Made by a program: the position numbers and the translations under genes
Notes under the pieces: model-generated
Database searches by the model: none
Told to the model about the DNA's origin: nothing
Seen by the model: the letters and a program-made list of their open reading frames with translations, nothing else
Assembly (NCBI RefSeq): GCF_013761175.1
Contig: NZ_JACDUR010000005.1
Coordinates: 282,970-346,969, forward strand
DNA length: 64,000 nucleotides
Source: Nonomuraea soli
GTDB taxonomy: Bacteria > Actinomycetota > Actinomycetes > Streptosporangiales > Streptosporangiaceae
Direction of reading: 5' to 3'
In this document: piece after piece, positions 42,205 through 51,272 of the stretch
Layout of the letters: each line of letters opens with the position of its first letter
How positions within the stretch are numbered: position 1 is the stretch's first letter

Positions 42205-42938
42205 GGCGGCCGGTGGTCCTCGTGGCCGGGCTGGTCCTGGCCGCGGGGGCGGTCGCCGTGCTCGACCGCGTGACGCCGCTGCGCGAGGCGGTGTCGGCGG
42301 TGTACGGCACGGCGGAGAGCCTCGTGCGCGTGCCCGGCGACCTGCGGCCGGTGGAGGAGGAGAACGCCAGGCTGCGCGCCGAGGTGCTGGCGCTGCGCCA
42401 GGCGGCCCAGGACGGCGCCGGCGGCAGCACCGGGAGCGGGGCAGGCAAGAGCGCCGGAGTCGGCACGCATGTCGTCGGGTTCGGCGACGGCGGCAGGACG
42501 GTCACCATCGACGCGGGCGGCCTGCCGACCGACGTGACCGTGGTCGACCGCCACGGCCTGTTCGGCCGCGTCACCTGGTCCGGCCCGGCGACCGCCACCG
42601 TGACCCTGCTGACGGACGACGCCACCTCCTTCGGCGTCCGCATGACCGGCTCCCGCGAGATCGGCGTCGCCTCCGGGGTCGTCTCCGGTGTGCCGGGACG
42701 GCGGCTGCTGCGCATGCGCCTGCTCAACGCCCACGCGCCGCTCCGCGCGGGAGACCTGGTGGAGACCCTCGGCTCGGCCGGTCGCCGCCCCTGGGAGCCC
42801 GGCGTGCCGGTGGGCAGGGTGCTCAGCGTCGAGGACACCCCTGGTGCCCCGACCAGGATCGCGCTGGTGGAACCCCTGGCCGGCCTGACCGCGCCCGGCC
42901 TGCTGACGGTGATCGCTCCGGCGGGCGGCCGCCCATGA
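42201..42938 (+). CDS. mreC: Rod shape-determining protein MreC
   Basis: 245 residues. One N-terminal membrane helix (VVLVAGLVLAAGAVAVL), a coiled coil (LRPVEEENARLRAEVLALRQ) and the beta-rich extracytoplasmic domain with VVDRHGLFGRV and TLLTDDATSFGVR, the MreC signatures. It bridges MreB filaments to PBP2 and RodA. GTG start overlapping the mreB stop; the ATG of mreD overlaps its own stop. A short Gly/Ser-rich linker follows the coiled coil. Confidence 0.93.
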   Translation: MRRPVVLVAGLVLAAGAVAVLDRVTPLREAVSAVYGTAESLVRVPGDLRPVEEENARLRAEVLALRQAAQDGAGGSTGSGAGKSAGVGTHVVGFGDGGRTVTIDAGGLPTDVTVVDRHGLFGRVTWSGPATATVTLLTDDATSFGVRMTGSREIGVASGVVSGVPGRRLLRMRLLNAHAPLRAGDLVETLGSAGRRPWEPGVPVGRVLSVEDTPGAPTRIALVEPLAGLTAPGLLTVIAPAGGRP

Positions 42939-43405
42939 GGTACGCCCTCCTCGTGATCGTCGTCCCCCTCCTCCAGGTCACGGTGGTCAACCGGTTCGGC
43001 GGACCCGACCTGGCGGTGCTGGTCACCGCGTGGCTGGCCATCGGGCTGAGCCCGCCCAGGGCGGCCGTGTTCGGGTTCGCCGCCGGGCTGCTGGCCGACC
43101 TGGTGCCGCCCGCGGCCGAGGTGGTCGGGCCGACGGCGGCGATCCTGTGCCTGACCGGATACCTGTGCGCCCGCCTGTCGATGGCCAGGGAGCCGCGGCC
43201 CGGGCGCAAGGTGATCGTGGTGGCGGTGGTCGTGCCCGCGGCGCTGCTCGCCCGCGAGCTGGTCTCGCTCGCCTGGCGTCAACCGGCCGACTGGGTCTCC
43301 GGCGGGCTGGCCGCGCTGGCGGTGAACCTGGCCTGGACGCTGCCGCTCGCCCTGCTGCTGTCACTGACCCGGCGAGCGCAGACGTCACGGACCCGTCGTG
43401 GTTAG
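42935..43405 (+). CDS. mreD: Rod shape-determining protein MreD
   Basis: 156 residues, four to five hydrophobic helices, few conserved residues as is usual for MreD. PDLAVLVTAWLAIGLSPPRAAVFGFAAGLLADLVPP (family region) has the small-residue pattern of the helix pair. It sits between mreC and the PBP2 gene, with ATGA overlap before and an 8-base overlap after, so the identification rests on position as well as sequence. Confidence 0.88.
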   Translation: MRYALLVIVVPLLQVTVVNRFGGPDLAVLVTAWLAIGLSPPRAAVFGFAAGLLADLVPPAAEVVGPTAAILCLTGYLCARLSMAREPRPGRKVIVVAVVVPAALLARELVSLAWRQPADWVSGGLAALAVNLAWTLPLALLLSLTRRAQTSRTRRG

Positions 43406-45215
43406 GCTCCGCGTTCTCCGGGTGCTGATCGCCGCGCTCATGGTCACCCTGCTGGGCAGGCTCTGGTTGCTGCAGGTGGTCGAGGGCGGCACCTATACCA
43501 AGGCCGCCGCCGACACCCGCACCAGGACGGTCCCCGTGCCCGCCACCCGCGGCCAGATCCTCGACGTGCACCTGCGGCCCCTGGTGGCCAACCGCAGCAG
43601 GCCCGTCGTCACGGTCGACCACGTCACGCTGGGCCTGCAGCCCGGCGGCGGGAGAGCCGTCCTGACCAGGCTCGCTGGGCTGCTGCGCGTGCCGTACGGG
43701 GAACTGGAGGCCAAGACCCGGCTGTGCGGTCCCGAGGTGGCCCAGCCGTGCTGGCCGGGCTCGCCGTACTCGCCCATCCCCGTCGCCGAGCAGGTCGAGG
43801 TGGCGCGGGCCCTGCGCATCGCCGAGCACCCGCGCGACTTTCCCGGCGTGAGCGTCGAGCTGCGCCCGGTGCGCTGGTACCCGCTCGGCTCCGGGGCCGC
43901 GCACACGCTCGGCTACCTGCAGGGCGAGCACGGCCAGGCCGGGCTGGAGTCCGCCTACGACCGGGAGCTGGCCGGGCGTCCCGGATCGCGGAACGTCGCC
44001 GTCGACAACACCGGCAAGGTCGTGCGCACGGTCGAGGAGCGGGCGCCCGCGCCCGGCGACACCCTGGTCACCAGCATCGACGCGCGCGTCCAGGGGATCG
44101 CCGAGCGGGCGCTGGCCGGGGCGGTGTCACGGCCGGGCGGCAAGGGCGCGGCCGTGGTGCTGGAGTCGGCGACCGGCCGTGTGGTGGCGCTGGCCTCGCA
44201 GCCCACCTACGACCCCGGCGTGTGGACCGACGGCGTCAGCGCCGCCGAGTACCGCGGCCTGCCGCTGCACTCCAGCGCCCTGCAGGGCCAGTGGGCGCCC
44301 GGCTCGACGTGGAAGGTCGTCTCGGTGGCGGGAGCGGCCGCGGCCGGATACCGGCTGGAGGCCGCCTACGACTGCCCGAGCTCCTACACCGTCGGCAACC
44401 GGGCCTTCCGCAACTTCGCCTCCGCCGACCTGGGCGAGCTGACGATGCACGGCGCGCTGGTGAAGTCGTGCGACACGATCTTCTACCGGCTCGCCGACGA
44501 GCTGTGGCGCAAGGGTGACCAGGCGCTGGAGCGGGCGGCGAAGGGCTTCGCGTTCGGCACGGCGACCGGCGTCGACCTGCCGGGCGAGGGGGCGGGGCTG
44601 GTCCCCGACCGCCGCTGGAAGGCCGCCACCGGAGCCGCCAGCTGCAAGCGTGCCGAGAGCGGCTACCCGGAGGAGAAGGACTCCGCCCGCGCCGCCTACC
44701 TCACGCGGCTGGCCAAGGACAACTGCAGCTCCGGCGGCGCCTGGCAGGCGGGCGACGCGGCCAACCTCTCGATCGGTCAGGGCGACGTGCTGGTGACCCC
44801 GCTCCAGCTCGCCAGGGCCTACGCGGCCGTGGCCAACGGCGGCACGCTCTTCAGCCCGCGCGTCGGCCTCAGGGTGCTCCGCCCGGACGGCGAGGTGGCG
44901 CGGACGATCACCCCTCCGGTGACCGGCAGGCTGCCCGCCTCGGCCCCGACGCTCGCCTTCATCCGCGCCGCCCTCGCCGACGTCCCGCGTACCGGCACCG
45001 CCTCGGGTGCCTTCGAGGGCTTCCCGTTCGACCGGGCCGCCGTGGCGGGCAAGACCGGCACGGCCGAGGCGTACGGCAGGCAGGACACCTCGTGGTTCGC
45101 CTCCTTCGCCCCCGATCCCGGCTACACCGTCGTGGTGGTCGTCTCGGAGGGCGGCAGAGGAGCCGAGGTGGCGGCGCCCGCGGCCAGGGAGATCTGGGAG
45201 GGCATCCTGTCATGA
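43398..45215 (+). CDS. Penicillin-binding protein 2 (class B transpeptidase)
   Basis: 605 residues. One N-terminal membrane helix, a pedestal domain, then the transpeptidase: SxxK as STWK (S303, K306), the second motif as SCD (357-359) and KTG at 552-554, with the GQGDVLVTPLQLA block. SCD in place of SSN/SxN is known in MrdA-type proteins. It cross-links wall peptidoglycan together with RodA during elongation or spore-wall assembly. GTG start overlaps mreD by 8 bases and its end overlaps rodA by ATGA. This is the mrdA/pbp2 gene of the cluster. Confidence 0.95.
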   Translation: MVRLRVLRVLIAALMVTLLGRLWLLQVVEGGTYTKAAADTRTRTVPVPATRGQILDVHLRPLVANRSRPVVTVDHVTLGLQPGGGRAVLTRLAGLLRVPYGELEAKTRLCGPEVAQPCWPGSPYSPIPVAEQVEVARALRIAEHPRDFPGVSVELRPVRWYPLGSGAAHTLGYLQGEHGQAGLESAYDRELAGRPGSRNVAVDNTGKVVRTVEERAPAPGDTLVTSIDARVQGIAERALAGAVSRPGGKGAAVVLESATGRVVALASQPTYDPGVWTDGVSAAEYRGLPLHSSALQGQWAPGSTWKVVSVAGAAAAGYRLEAAYDCPSSYTVGNRAFRNFASADLGELTMHGALVKSCDTIFYRLADELWRKGDQALERAAKGFAFGTATGVDLPGEGAGLVPDRRWKAATGAASCKRAESGYPEEKDSARAAYLTRLAKDNCSSGGAWQAGDAANLSIGQGDVLVTPLQLARAYAAVANGGTLFSPRVGLRVLRPDGEVARTITPPVTGRLPASAPTLAFIRAALADVPRTGTASGAFEGFPFDRAAVAGKTGTAEAYGRQDTSWFASFAPDPGYTVVVVVSEGGRGAEVAAPAAREIWEGILS

Positions 45216-46303
45216 TCGTTCCCGGGCTCGCGGTCGCCCTGTCCGGCACCGGACTCCTGCTCGTCTGGTCGGCCACCCGCACCCAGCCCGACCAGTCGCT
45301 GCTGGTCCGGCAGGCGGTCGCGGTCGGGATCGGCCTGGCGCTGATGTGGCTGGTCTCCCGGCTGGACCTGCGGGTTCTGCGCGCCTACGTGCCGCTCGGC
45401 TACGCGATCGCCGTCGGCTCGCTGGTCGGGGTGCTCACCCCGCTCGGCGTGCGGGTCAACGGCCAGCACTCGTGGATCGTGCTCGCCCCGGGCGTGCAGT
45501 TCCAGCCCGCCGAATTCGCCAAGCTCGCCCTGGTGCTGGCGCTGGCGATGCCCCTGGGCGAACTGCGCGAAGGCGAACGCCGCCCCGGCTTCGGCGCGGT
45601 GCTGACCGCGCTGGCACTGGCGGCGATCCCGATGGCGCTCATCGTGCTGCAGCCCGACCCGGGTACGCTCATCGTCTTCTGCGCGATCCTGGCCGGGGTC
45701 ATCCTCGTCTCCGGCGCGCGGCTGCGCTGGCTGGCCGTCCTGGCCTTCGGCGCCGCCGCGACGGTCGTGGCCGCCTGGCAGGCCGGGCTGGTCAGGCCGC
45801 ACCACGTGGAGCGGCTGATGGTGCTGGCCGACCCGGCCTCCTACGCCTCCGGCATCGGCTACAACGCCGCCCAGGCCCGCATCGCCATCGGCTCCGGAGG
45901 GCTGGCGGGCAAGGGGCTGTTCAACGGGGAGCAGACGGCCGGGCACTTCGTTCCCGAGCAGCACACCGACTTCATCTTCACGGTGGCGGGCGAGGAGCTC
46001 GGCTTCGCCGGGGGCGCGGCGATCGTGGTCCTGCTCGGCGTGCTGCTGTGGCGGGGCGTGGGCATCGCCGCGCGCAGCGGCTCGCCGTACGGGAGGGTCG
46101 TGGCGGGAGGGGTGGTCTGCTGGCTGGCGGCGCAGAGCTTCGTCAACGTCGGAATGACGCTGGGGCTGCTGCCGATCATCGGGGTGCCGCTGCCGCTCGT
46201 CTCCTACGGCGGCTCCTCGACCGTCGCGTGCCTCGTCGCGGTGGGTCTGCTGGAGGCGGTCCGCCGTGGTAGAGCTTCCGCATGGGCAAGAGACTTGCGG
46301 TGA
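45212..46303 (+). CDS. rodA: RodA (FtsW/RodA/SpoVE family) peptidoglycan glycosyltransferase
   Basis: 363 residues, about ten membrane helices. SEDS hallmarks are present: GVQFQPAEFAKLALV, LQPDPGTLIVF (catalytic aspartate loop), IGSGGLAGKGLFNG, HTDFIFTVAGEELGF and PLPLVSYGGSS. It polymerises lipid II into glycan strands alongside PBP2. The ATG overlaps the PBP2 stop. The last 22 bases overlap the first fluC gene in another frame. Confidence 0.95.
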   Translation: MIVPGLAVALSGTGLLLVWSATRTQPDQSLLVRQAVAVGIGLALMWLVSRLDLRVLRAYVPLGYAIAVGSLVGVLTPLGVRVNGQHSWIVLAPGVQFQPAEFAKLALVLALAMPLGELREGERRPGFGAVLTALALAAIPMALIVLQPDPGTLIVFCAILAGVILVSGARLRWLAVLAFGAAATVVAAWQAGLVRPHHVERLMVLADPASYASGIGYNAAQARIAIGSGGLAGKGLFNGEQTAGHFVPEQHTDFIFTVAGEELGFAGGAAIVVLLGVLLWRGVGIAARSGSPYGRVVAGGVVCWLAAQSFVNVGMTLGLLPIIGVPLPLVSYGGSSTVACLVAVGLLEAVRRGRASAWARDLR

Positions 46304-46605
46304 TCTCCGCGGGCGGTGTGATCGGCGCGCTCGGCCGCTACGGCCTGGGGTCGCTGGTGCCGGGCATCTGGACGACCTTCGCGATCAACGTCGTGGGCTG
46401 CTTCCTCATCGGGGTCGTCATGGCGCGGCTGCCGCGTGAGCTGCCCCGGCTGTTCCTGGCCACGGGGGTGCTCGGAGGGTTCACCACGTTCTCGGCCTAC
46501 ACCGTCGACGTGCTGCGCGGCGGGCAGTGGCTGTACCTGGCGGCCACGCTGGTGTGCGCGCTGTTGGCCGTCCAGGGCGGCCTGGTGCTGGGGGCGCGGC
46601 GGTGA
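46282..46605 (+). CDS. crcB: Fluoride channel subunit FluC (CrcB), first copy
   Basis: 107 residues, four membrane helices. GGVIGALGRYGLG, FAINVVGCFLIG (pore asparagine) and GGFTTFSAYTVD (pore phenylalanines and helix break) are the FluC signatures. With the adjacent second copy it probably forms an antiparallel heterodimer that exports fluoride. The start overlaps rodA by 22 bases, so it is read from the cell-wall operon unless an internal promoter exists. No fluoride riboswitch was seen. Confidence 0.93.
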   Translation: MGKRLAVISAGGVIGALGRYGLGSLVPGIWTTFAINVVGCFLIGVVMARLPRELPRLFLATGVLGGFTTFSAYTVDVLRGGQWLYLAATLVCALLAVQGGLVLGARR

Positions 46606-46955
46606 ACGTCCTGCTCGTGATCGTGGGGGCCGCGGTGGGCGCGCCGCTGCGCTATCTGGCCGACCAGGCGGTCAGGGCTCGCTACTCGGGCTCCTTTCCC
46701 TTCGGGACGCTGCTGGTCAACGTGGTGGGCTCCGGGTTGCTGGGATTCCTGGTGGGGCTGCCCGCGCCGACGCCGGTCATGGCGGCGCTGGGCAGCGGGT
46801 TGTGCGGGGCGCTGACCACCTACTCGACGTTCGGCCACGAGACCGTACGGCTGGCGCAGGGCAGGCAGGGCGGCCGGGCGACGCTGTACGCACTGGGCAG
46901 CGTCGCCCTCGGCCTGGCAGCGGCGTGGGGCGGCCTTCAGCTAGGGAGCTGGTGA
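46602..46955 (+). CDS. crcB: Fluoride channel subunit FluC (CrcB), second copy
   Basis: 117 residues. GAAVGAPLRYLADQAVR, GTLLVNVVGSGLLGFL and GALTTYSTFGHE mark the family; TTYSTF replaces TTFSAY of the first copy, typical of paired FluC subunits of opposite membrane orientation. GTG start overlapping the first copy's stop (GTGA). It ends 5 bases before the convergent sulfatase gene. Confidence 0.92.
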   Translation: MNVLLVIVGAAVGAPLRYLADQAVRARYSGSFPFGTLLVNVVGSGLLGFLVGLPAPTPVMAALGSGLCGALTTYSTFGHETVRLAQGRQGGRATLYALGSVALGLAAAWGGLQLGSW

Positions 46956-46960
46956 GTCCT

Positions 46961-48301
46961 TCAGCTCGGGCGCTGGTGGCCGAACCGTTTGGGGGTCAGG
47001 GGCGTCGCCCTCGCCGTCGTGTCGCTCGACTGGCGGCCCTGCGCCCACGGCGCGGCGAGGATGCGCGGCTCCGCCTCCCCCGCCTGGACCATCCGGCGCA
47101 GCAACCTGCCGCGCAGCTCGGCCGCCACGGCTGCGTGCGAGGCCATCCCGGCCAGGTTCACCAGCTCGTGCGGGTCGCTGTCGAGGTCGTAGAGCGCCTG
47201 CTCGCGGTAGCTGTCGGCCGACGGGTCGTCCCAGGCGTCCGCCTCGTCGGCGACCACGTAGTACTTCCACCGCGACGTGCGGATGCCGCGCCCCACCTCT
47301 GACTCGCTGACCTGGAAGAACACCTCGTCCGGCGCCTGCGGAGAACGAAGCGGCGTGCCCTGCATCTCCTGCGGCACCTCCACCCCGGCCGCCTGGAGCA
47401 GGGTGGGCGGCAGGTCGATGGTGCTGACCGGCCGGGTGATCGCGCCCCCGCCGTCGAAGCCGGGACCGCGCAGCACCAGCGGCACCCTGAGCGAGGCGTC
47501 ATGGCAGGACCGTTTGTACTCCCCGTTGCGGGTCTTGAAATGGCTGCCGTGGTCGGCGGTGTAGGCGACGATCGTGTCGTCGAGCAGGTCCATGCTCCTC
47601 AGCGCGTCGAGGAGCCTGCCCAGCCCCTCGTCGAGGCGCTTGATCTGCCCCAGGTAGCCGCCCAGGTGCTGCGCGGCGGTGCCGCCGAGCGCGGCCAGGT
47701 CGGGCGGGAGCCAGCGCCCCTGGTACCGCTCCTCGTAGCCGTCGGGCGCCGGGTAGTTGTCGAGCTCGTTCTGGTGGTGCGGCTCCAGGAAGGAGAGGAA
47801 CAGGAAGAACGGCTCGTCGTGGTGGTCGGCGACGAACCGGATGGCCGCGTCGACCAGCGCGTCGGAACGGTAGCCCGGCAGCATGACCGGCTCGCCCGAC
47901 TCGTCGAACATGACCGTGCGGTAGGCGTCGGAGGTGAACTCCAGGATGTTGGCGCCCAGCCACGACTGGTAGCCGCCCCGCTCCTCAGGCGGCACCGGCT
48001 CCTGGGAGGCCAGGTGCCACTTGCCGATGTACCCGGTCGCGTAGCCCGCGCGGTCGAAGTGGTGGGCCAGGGTGCGCTCGGACTCCGGGAGCACGCGGTC
48101 GTTGCGGTAGACCCCTGTCGTCGTGGGGTAACGACCGGTCTGCAGAGCCGCCCTGGCCGGGGCGCAGACCGGCTGCGGGGTGAGCGCGACCGTGGCCTGC
48201 GTGCCGTACCTGGCCATGCGGTCGAGCGTCGGGGTGAACTCCGGGCCGACGGTGTCCCACCGTTGCTGGTCGGTGAGCAGCACGATGACGTTGGGTGACA
48301 A
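46961..48301 (-). CDS. Sulfatase of the type I (formylglycine) family
   Basis: About 446 residues. The formylglycine motif is C46-APAR (CxPxR), the metal aspartates include LLTDQQRWDT, and GYIGKWHL and ADHGSH complete the alkaline-phosphatase-like site. There is no signal peptide, so it acts in the cytoplasm, presumably on a sulfated sugar brought in by the ABC importer of the same operon. TTG start 48301 is supported by AGGAGA just upstream. Type I sulfatases need a formylglycine-generating enzyme, not encoded here. Confidence 0.9.
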   Translation of the reverse strand: MSPNVIVLLTDQQRWDTVGPEFTPTLDRMARYGTQATVALTPQPVCAPARAALQTGRYPTTTGVYRNDRVLPESERTLAHHFDRAGYATGYIGKWHLASQEPVPPEERGGYQSWLGANILEFTSDAYRTVMFDESGEPVMLPGYRSDALVDAAIRFVADHHDEPFFLFLSFLEPHHQNELDNYPAPDGYEERYQGRWLPPDLAALGGTAAQHLGGYLGQIKRLDEGLGRLLDALRSMDLLDDTIVAYTADHGSHFKTRNGEYKRSCHDASLRVPLVLRGPGFDGGGAITRPVSTIDLPPTLLQAAGVEVPQEMQGTPLRSPQAPDEVFFQVSESEVGRGIRTSRWKYYVVADEADAWDDPSADSYREQALYDLDSDPHELVNLAGMASHAAVAAELRGRLLRRMVQAGEAEPRILAAPWAQGRQSSDTTARATPLTPKRFGHQRPS

Positions 48302-48309
48302 ACGTTCTC

Positions 48310-49116
48310 CTAGCGAAGGCCGGTCAGGGTGATGCCGCGCACGAAGTAGCGCTGGCTGACCAGGAACAGGATGGCAGTCGGGACGAAAAGGATCACCGAA
48401 CCGGCGGCGGTGAGATGCCAGAGGGTGAAGTACTCCTGGTTGAACAGGGTCAGGCCGACCGGGATGGTGCGCATCTCCGGCGTGGTGGTGGCCACCAGCG
48501 GCCAGAGGAACTCGTTCCACTGGAAGACGAACGTGAACAGGCCCAGGACGGCCAGCGCGGGCTTCGTCTGCGGCAGGATGATCTTCCGGTAGATCGTGAA
48601 CTCCGAGGCGCCGTCCACCCGCGCCGCGCTGATCAGGTCGTCGGGGATCGGCTGGATGAACTGGCGCATCAGGAAGATGCCGAAGGCGTCCATCAGGAAC
48701 GGGGTGATCAGCCCCTGGAAGGTGTTCAGCCAGCCGAGCTGCGCCATCAGCACGTAGAGCGGGATCATCCGCACGAAGAACGGCACCATCAGCGTGGCCA
48801 GCAGCGCCACGAACAACGTGTTGCGCAGCGGGAAGCGGAACTTGGCGAACACGTAGCCGACCAGCGGGTCGAACAGCAGGTGTGCCAGGGTGATCCCGCC
48901 CGCCACCACGAAGCTGTTGACGATGAAGTCGCCGAAGGGCGCCTTGACGAACAGCTCCGCGTAGTTGCCCCACTGCGGGTTCTCCGGCCAGAGCACCGCC
49001 TGCGCCGACAACGTCTCCGCCTCGGTCTGCAGCGACAGCGACACCATGTAGACCAGCGGGGCGACCATGACCACCGACATCACGCCGAGCAGCGTGTAGA
49101 GGGCGACGCGCACCAT
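48310..49116 (-). CDS. Sugar ABC transporter permease (MalG type)
   Basis: 268 residues, six membrane helices, opening YTLLGVMSVVMVAPLVYMVS, with the coupling loop ISAARVDGASEFTIYRKIILP. Its ATG overlaps the stop of the MalF-type gene (TGATG) and it ends 9 bases before the sulfatase start. It is half of the pore of a CUT1 importer with no ATPase of its own, probably using a shared MsiK-like ATPase. Confidence 0.9.
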   Translation of the reverse strand: MVRVALYTLLGVMSVVMVAPLVYMVSLSLQTEAETLSAQAVLWPENPQWGNYAELFVKAPFGDFIVNSFVVAGGITLAHLLFDPLVGYVFAKFRFPLRNTLFVALLATLMVPFFVRMIPLYVLMAQLGWLNTFQGLITPFLMDAFGIFLMRQFIQPIPDDLISAARVDGASEFTIYRKIILPQTKPALAVLGLFTFVFQWNEFLWPLVATTTPEMRTIPVGLTLFNQEYFTLWHLTAAGSVILFVPTAILFLVSQRYFVRGITLTGLR

Positions 49117-49964
49117 CAGTAGGTCACCTCCCCGCGCTTGCCCGCCCGCAGCTGCATCAGCGTGAACAGCACGATCACCACCAGGAGCAGCACCGACTGC
49201 GCCGAGGAGTAGCCGAAGTCGCGCGTCTTGAAGGCGGTGGCGTAGATGTGGAAGACCGACAGGTCGGTGGCGTCGCCCGGACCGCCGTTGGTGATGATGT
49301 AGGCCTGGCCGAAGGCCTGCAGGCCCGAGATCACCGCCATCACGCTGACGAACAGCGTCGTCGGCGCGAGCAGCGGCAGCGTGATCCGCCAGAACCGCTG
49401 CCACGCGCTCGCGCCGTCGATCCTGGCCGCCTCCTGGTAGGTCTCCGGGATGCCCTGCAGGCCCGCCAGGAACAGCACCATCGTGTAGCCGACCGTCTGC
49501 CACAGCGTGACGCCGACGATCGTGGCCAGCGGATGCTCGTTGAGCCACTGCTGGTCCAGGCCGAGCCGGTTGAGGATGCCGAGCTGCGGGTCGAGGATGT
49601 TGCGCCACAGCAGGCCGACGATGGCGACCGAGGTCAGGTACGGCACCAGCAGCATGGCGCGGAAGGTGACGCGGCCCTTCAGGGGCTGGTCCAGCACCAG
49701 CGCCAGGAGCAGGCCGAACACCAGCGACCCGGCGACCACGCCGCCCGAGAAGCCGAGCGTCACCAGGAAGGAGTGGCGCACGGACGGATCGGCCAGGGCG
49801 TCGGCGTAGTTCGACAGGCCCGCGAAGACGTCGGCCTGGGGGCCGGTGTGCAGGCTGGTGGCGATGACGTTGGCGATCGGGACGTAGAAGAAGGCGGTGA
49901 AGAAGACGAGCGCGGGCAGGAGGAAGAGGTAGGCCGTCCTCGCGTACCTCGCCGAGAGGCTCAC
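49116..49964 (-). CDS. Sugar ABC transporter permease (MalF type)
   Basis: 282 residues, six membrane helices. TAYLFLLPALVFFTAFFYVPI begins the first helix; the EAA loop is YQEAARIDGASAWQRFWRITLP, and QAYIITNGGPGDAT is a CUT1 hallmark. GTG start overlaps the binding-protein stop by GTGA. Works with the MalG-type permease encoded next. Confidence 0.9.
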   Translation of the reverse strand: MSLSARYARTAYLFLLPALVFFTAFFYVPIANVIATSLHTGPQADVFAGLSNYADALADPSVRHSFLVTLGFSGGVVAGSLVFGLLLALVLDQPLKGRVTFRAMLLVPYLTSVAIVGLLWRNILDPQLGILNRLGLDQQWLNEHPLATIVGVTLWQTVGYTMVLFLAGLQGIPETYQEAARIDGASAWQRFWRITLPLLAPTTLFVSVMAVISGLQAFGQAYIITNGGPGDATDLSVFHIYATAFKTRDFGYSSAQSVLLLVVIVLFTLMQLRAGKRGEVTY

Positions 49965-51217
49965 TTCAGGAACCCGGCGGCCGTTTCGCGGAGCTTGGCG
50001 ACGGCCTGGTCGGCGGGCTCGTTCTGGATGACGACCGACTGGTACATCACCTTCAGCGCCTCGTCGTACCTGCCGCTCTGCCCCGTCAGCCGGATCTCCT
50101 CGGTGGAGTCCCGCGCCACCGCCAGCGCCTCGCTGAACGCCTTGGTGATCGGGTCGTTCTTCACCTCGGGCAGCTCGGCCCACGACTTGCGCGGCATGAG
50201 CATGCCCACCTCCTTGGTGGCGGCCTGCTCGACCTCCAGGGCGGTGACACGCTTGATGAAGTCCCACGACAACTCGGGCCTGGCGGCCTTCGACGGCACG
50301 AAGAGGCTGACGCCCGCGGCATTGGTGGCCAGCTCCTTGCCGGTCAGCGGCGCGGCGACGCCGATCTCGATGTCGGGGCTGGTCTGCCGGATCGGGCCCA
50401 GGTCCCACGGTCCCGTGATGATCATCGCGGCGCGTTTGGCGGAGAAGAGCTTCTGCGGGCCCGAGTAGTCGGTGCTGGAGACCGGGACAGGGGCGACCTT
50501 GTGCTTGTGCACGAGGTCGGCCTGGAACCGCATCGCCTCGACCGCCTGGTCGACCGGGGTGAGCACCTCCTTGGTGGCCGGGTCGTAGACGCGTACGCCG
50601 TTCTGCATCAGCCACGGGTTCACGTAGCCGTGGTCCTGGTTGAGCGCCGTGCCGTAGACGCCGTCCTTGGTCAGCTTCCTGGCCGCGTCGAGGAACTCCT
50701 GCCACGTGGTGGGCGGCTCGACGCCGGCCTCGGCGAGCATCTGCTTGTTGTAGACGAGGAGGGTCGCCGTGAAGTGCAGCTGCACGCCGTACACCTGGCC
50801 GTTGTAGGAGTTGCGGCTGACCGTGGCCTCGCGCCAGTCGGCGGGGAAGCCCATCGCGGCGCCGTCCTTGTCGACGAAGTCCTGCAGCGAGCGGGCGTTG
50901 CCACTGATCGCGAACTCCTGCACCCAGCCGCCCGGCTCCTCCACCAGGTCGGGCACGGTGCCCGAGGCGAAGTCGGCCAGCAGGCGGGTGCGCAGGTCGG
51001 GCCACTGATACTTCTGGAAGTTGACCGTGACCTTGTGCGCGGCCTCGAACTCGGCGATCACCTTGCGGTAGGCCTGGTAGTCGTGGCCGGCGTTCCAGTA
51101 GACGGTGAACGTGCCCGGGCCCTGGCCCTGCGAGGCGGCGGGAGGCGCCCCGGCGCAGGCGGTCAGGACGGCCGAGGCTCCGAGGAGCTGGAGCATTTCA
51201 CGGCGGGAGAGGGTCAT
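49961..51217 (-). CDS. Sugar ABC transporter substrate-binding lipoprotein
   Basis: 418 residues. A twin-arginine type signal (SRREMLQLLG) runs into a lipobox (LTACAG). The mature part has the CUT1 binding-protein pattern: FTVYWNAGHDYQAYRKVI, VPDLVEEPGG, YNKQMLAEAGVEPPTTWQEF and AAMIITGPW. AAGGAG lies 5 bases before the ATG. First transporter gene after lacI. The ligand is unknown; the sulfatase in the operon suggests a sulfated mono- or oligosaccharide. Confidence 0.9.
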   Translation of the reverse strand: MTLSRREMLQLLGASAVLTACAGAPPAASQGQGPGTFTVYWNAGHDYQAYRKVIAEFEAAHKVTVNFQKYQWPDLRTRLLADFASGTVPDLVEEPGGWVQEFAISGNARSLQDFVDKDGAAMGFPADWREATVSRNSYNGQVYGVQLHFTATLLVYNKQMLAEAGVEPPTTWQEFLDAARKLTKDGVYGTALNQDHGYVNPWLMQNGVRVYDPATKEVLTPVDQAVEAMRFQADLVHKHKVAPVPVSSTDYSGPQKLFSAKRAAMIITGPWDLGPIRQTSPDIEIGVAAPLTGKELATNAAGVSLFVPSKAARPELSWDFIKRVTALEVEQAATKEVGMLMPRKSWAELPEVKNDPITKAFSEALAVARDSTEEIRLTGQSGRYDEALKVMYQSVVIQNEPADQAVAKLRETAAGFLK

Positions 51218-51258
51218 GGGGGCTCCTTGACGTCTGAGGGATCCGCGCTCGGTGAAGG

Positions 51259-51272
51259 TCGTCCTAGGACGA
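51259..51272. promoter_or_regulatory. 14-bp palindrome at the lacI stop, upstream of the binding-protein gene
   Basis: TCGTCCTAGGACGA is a perfect 14-base palindrome spanning the lacI stop codon and lying 42 bases before the start of the binding-protein gene. LacI-family operators are even palindromes of this size, so it may let LacI control the transporter genes separately from itself. Confidence 0.6.

Noticed and set aside
40963..46955. Secondary metabolite or mobile element boundary
   Set aside because: Base composition, codon use and gene order are those of a core mre-rod operon. I saw no integrase, transposase, attachment site or composition step in the window.
46961..48301. Long N-terminal extension of the sulfatase into the upstream permease gene
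   Set aside because: The frame is open upstream, but the conserved sulfatase domain begins at SPNVIVLLTD and a TTG with AGGAGA upstream gives a proper start just after the permease stop.
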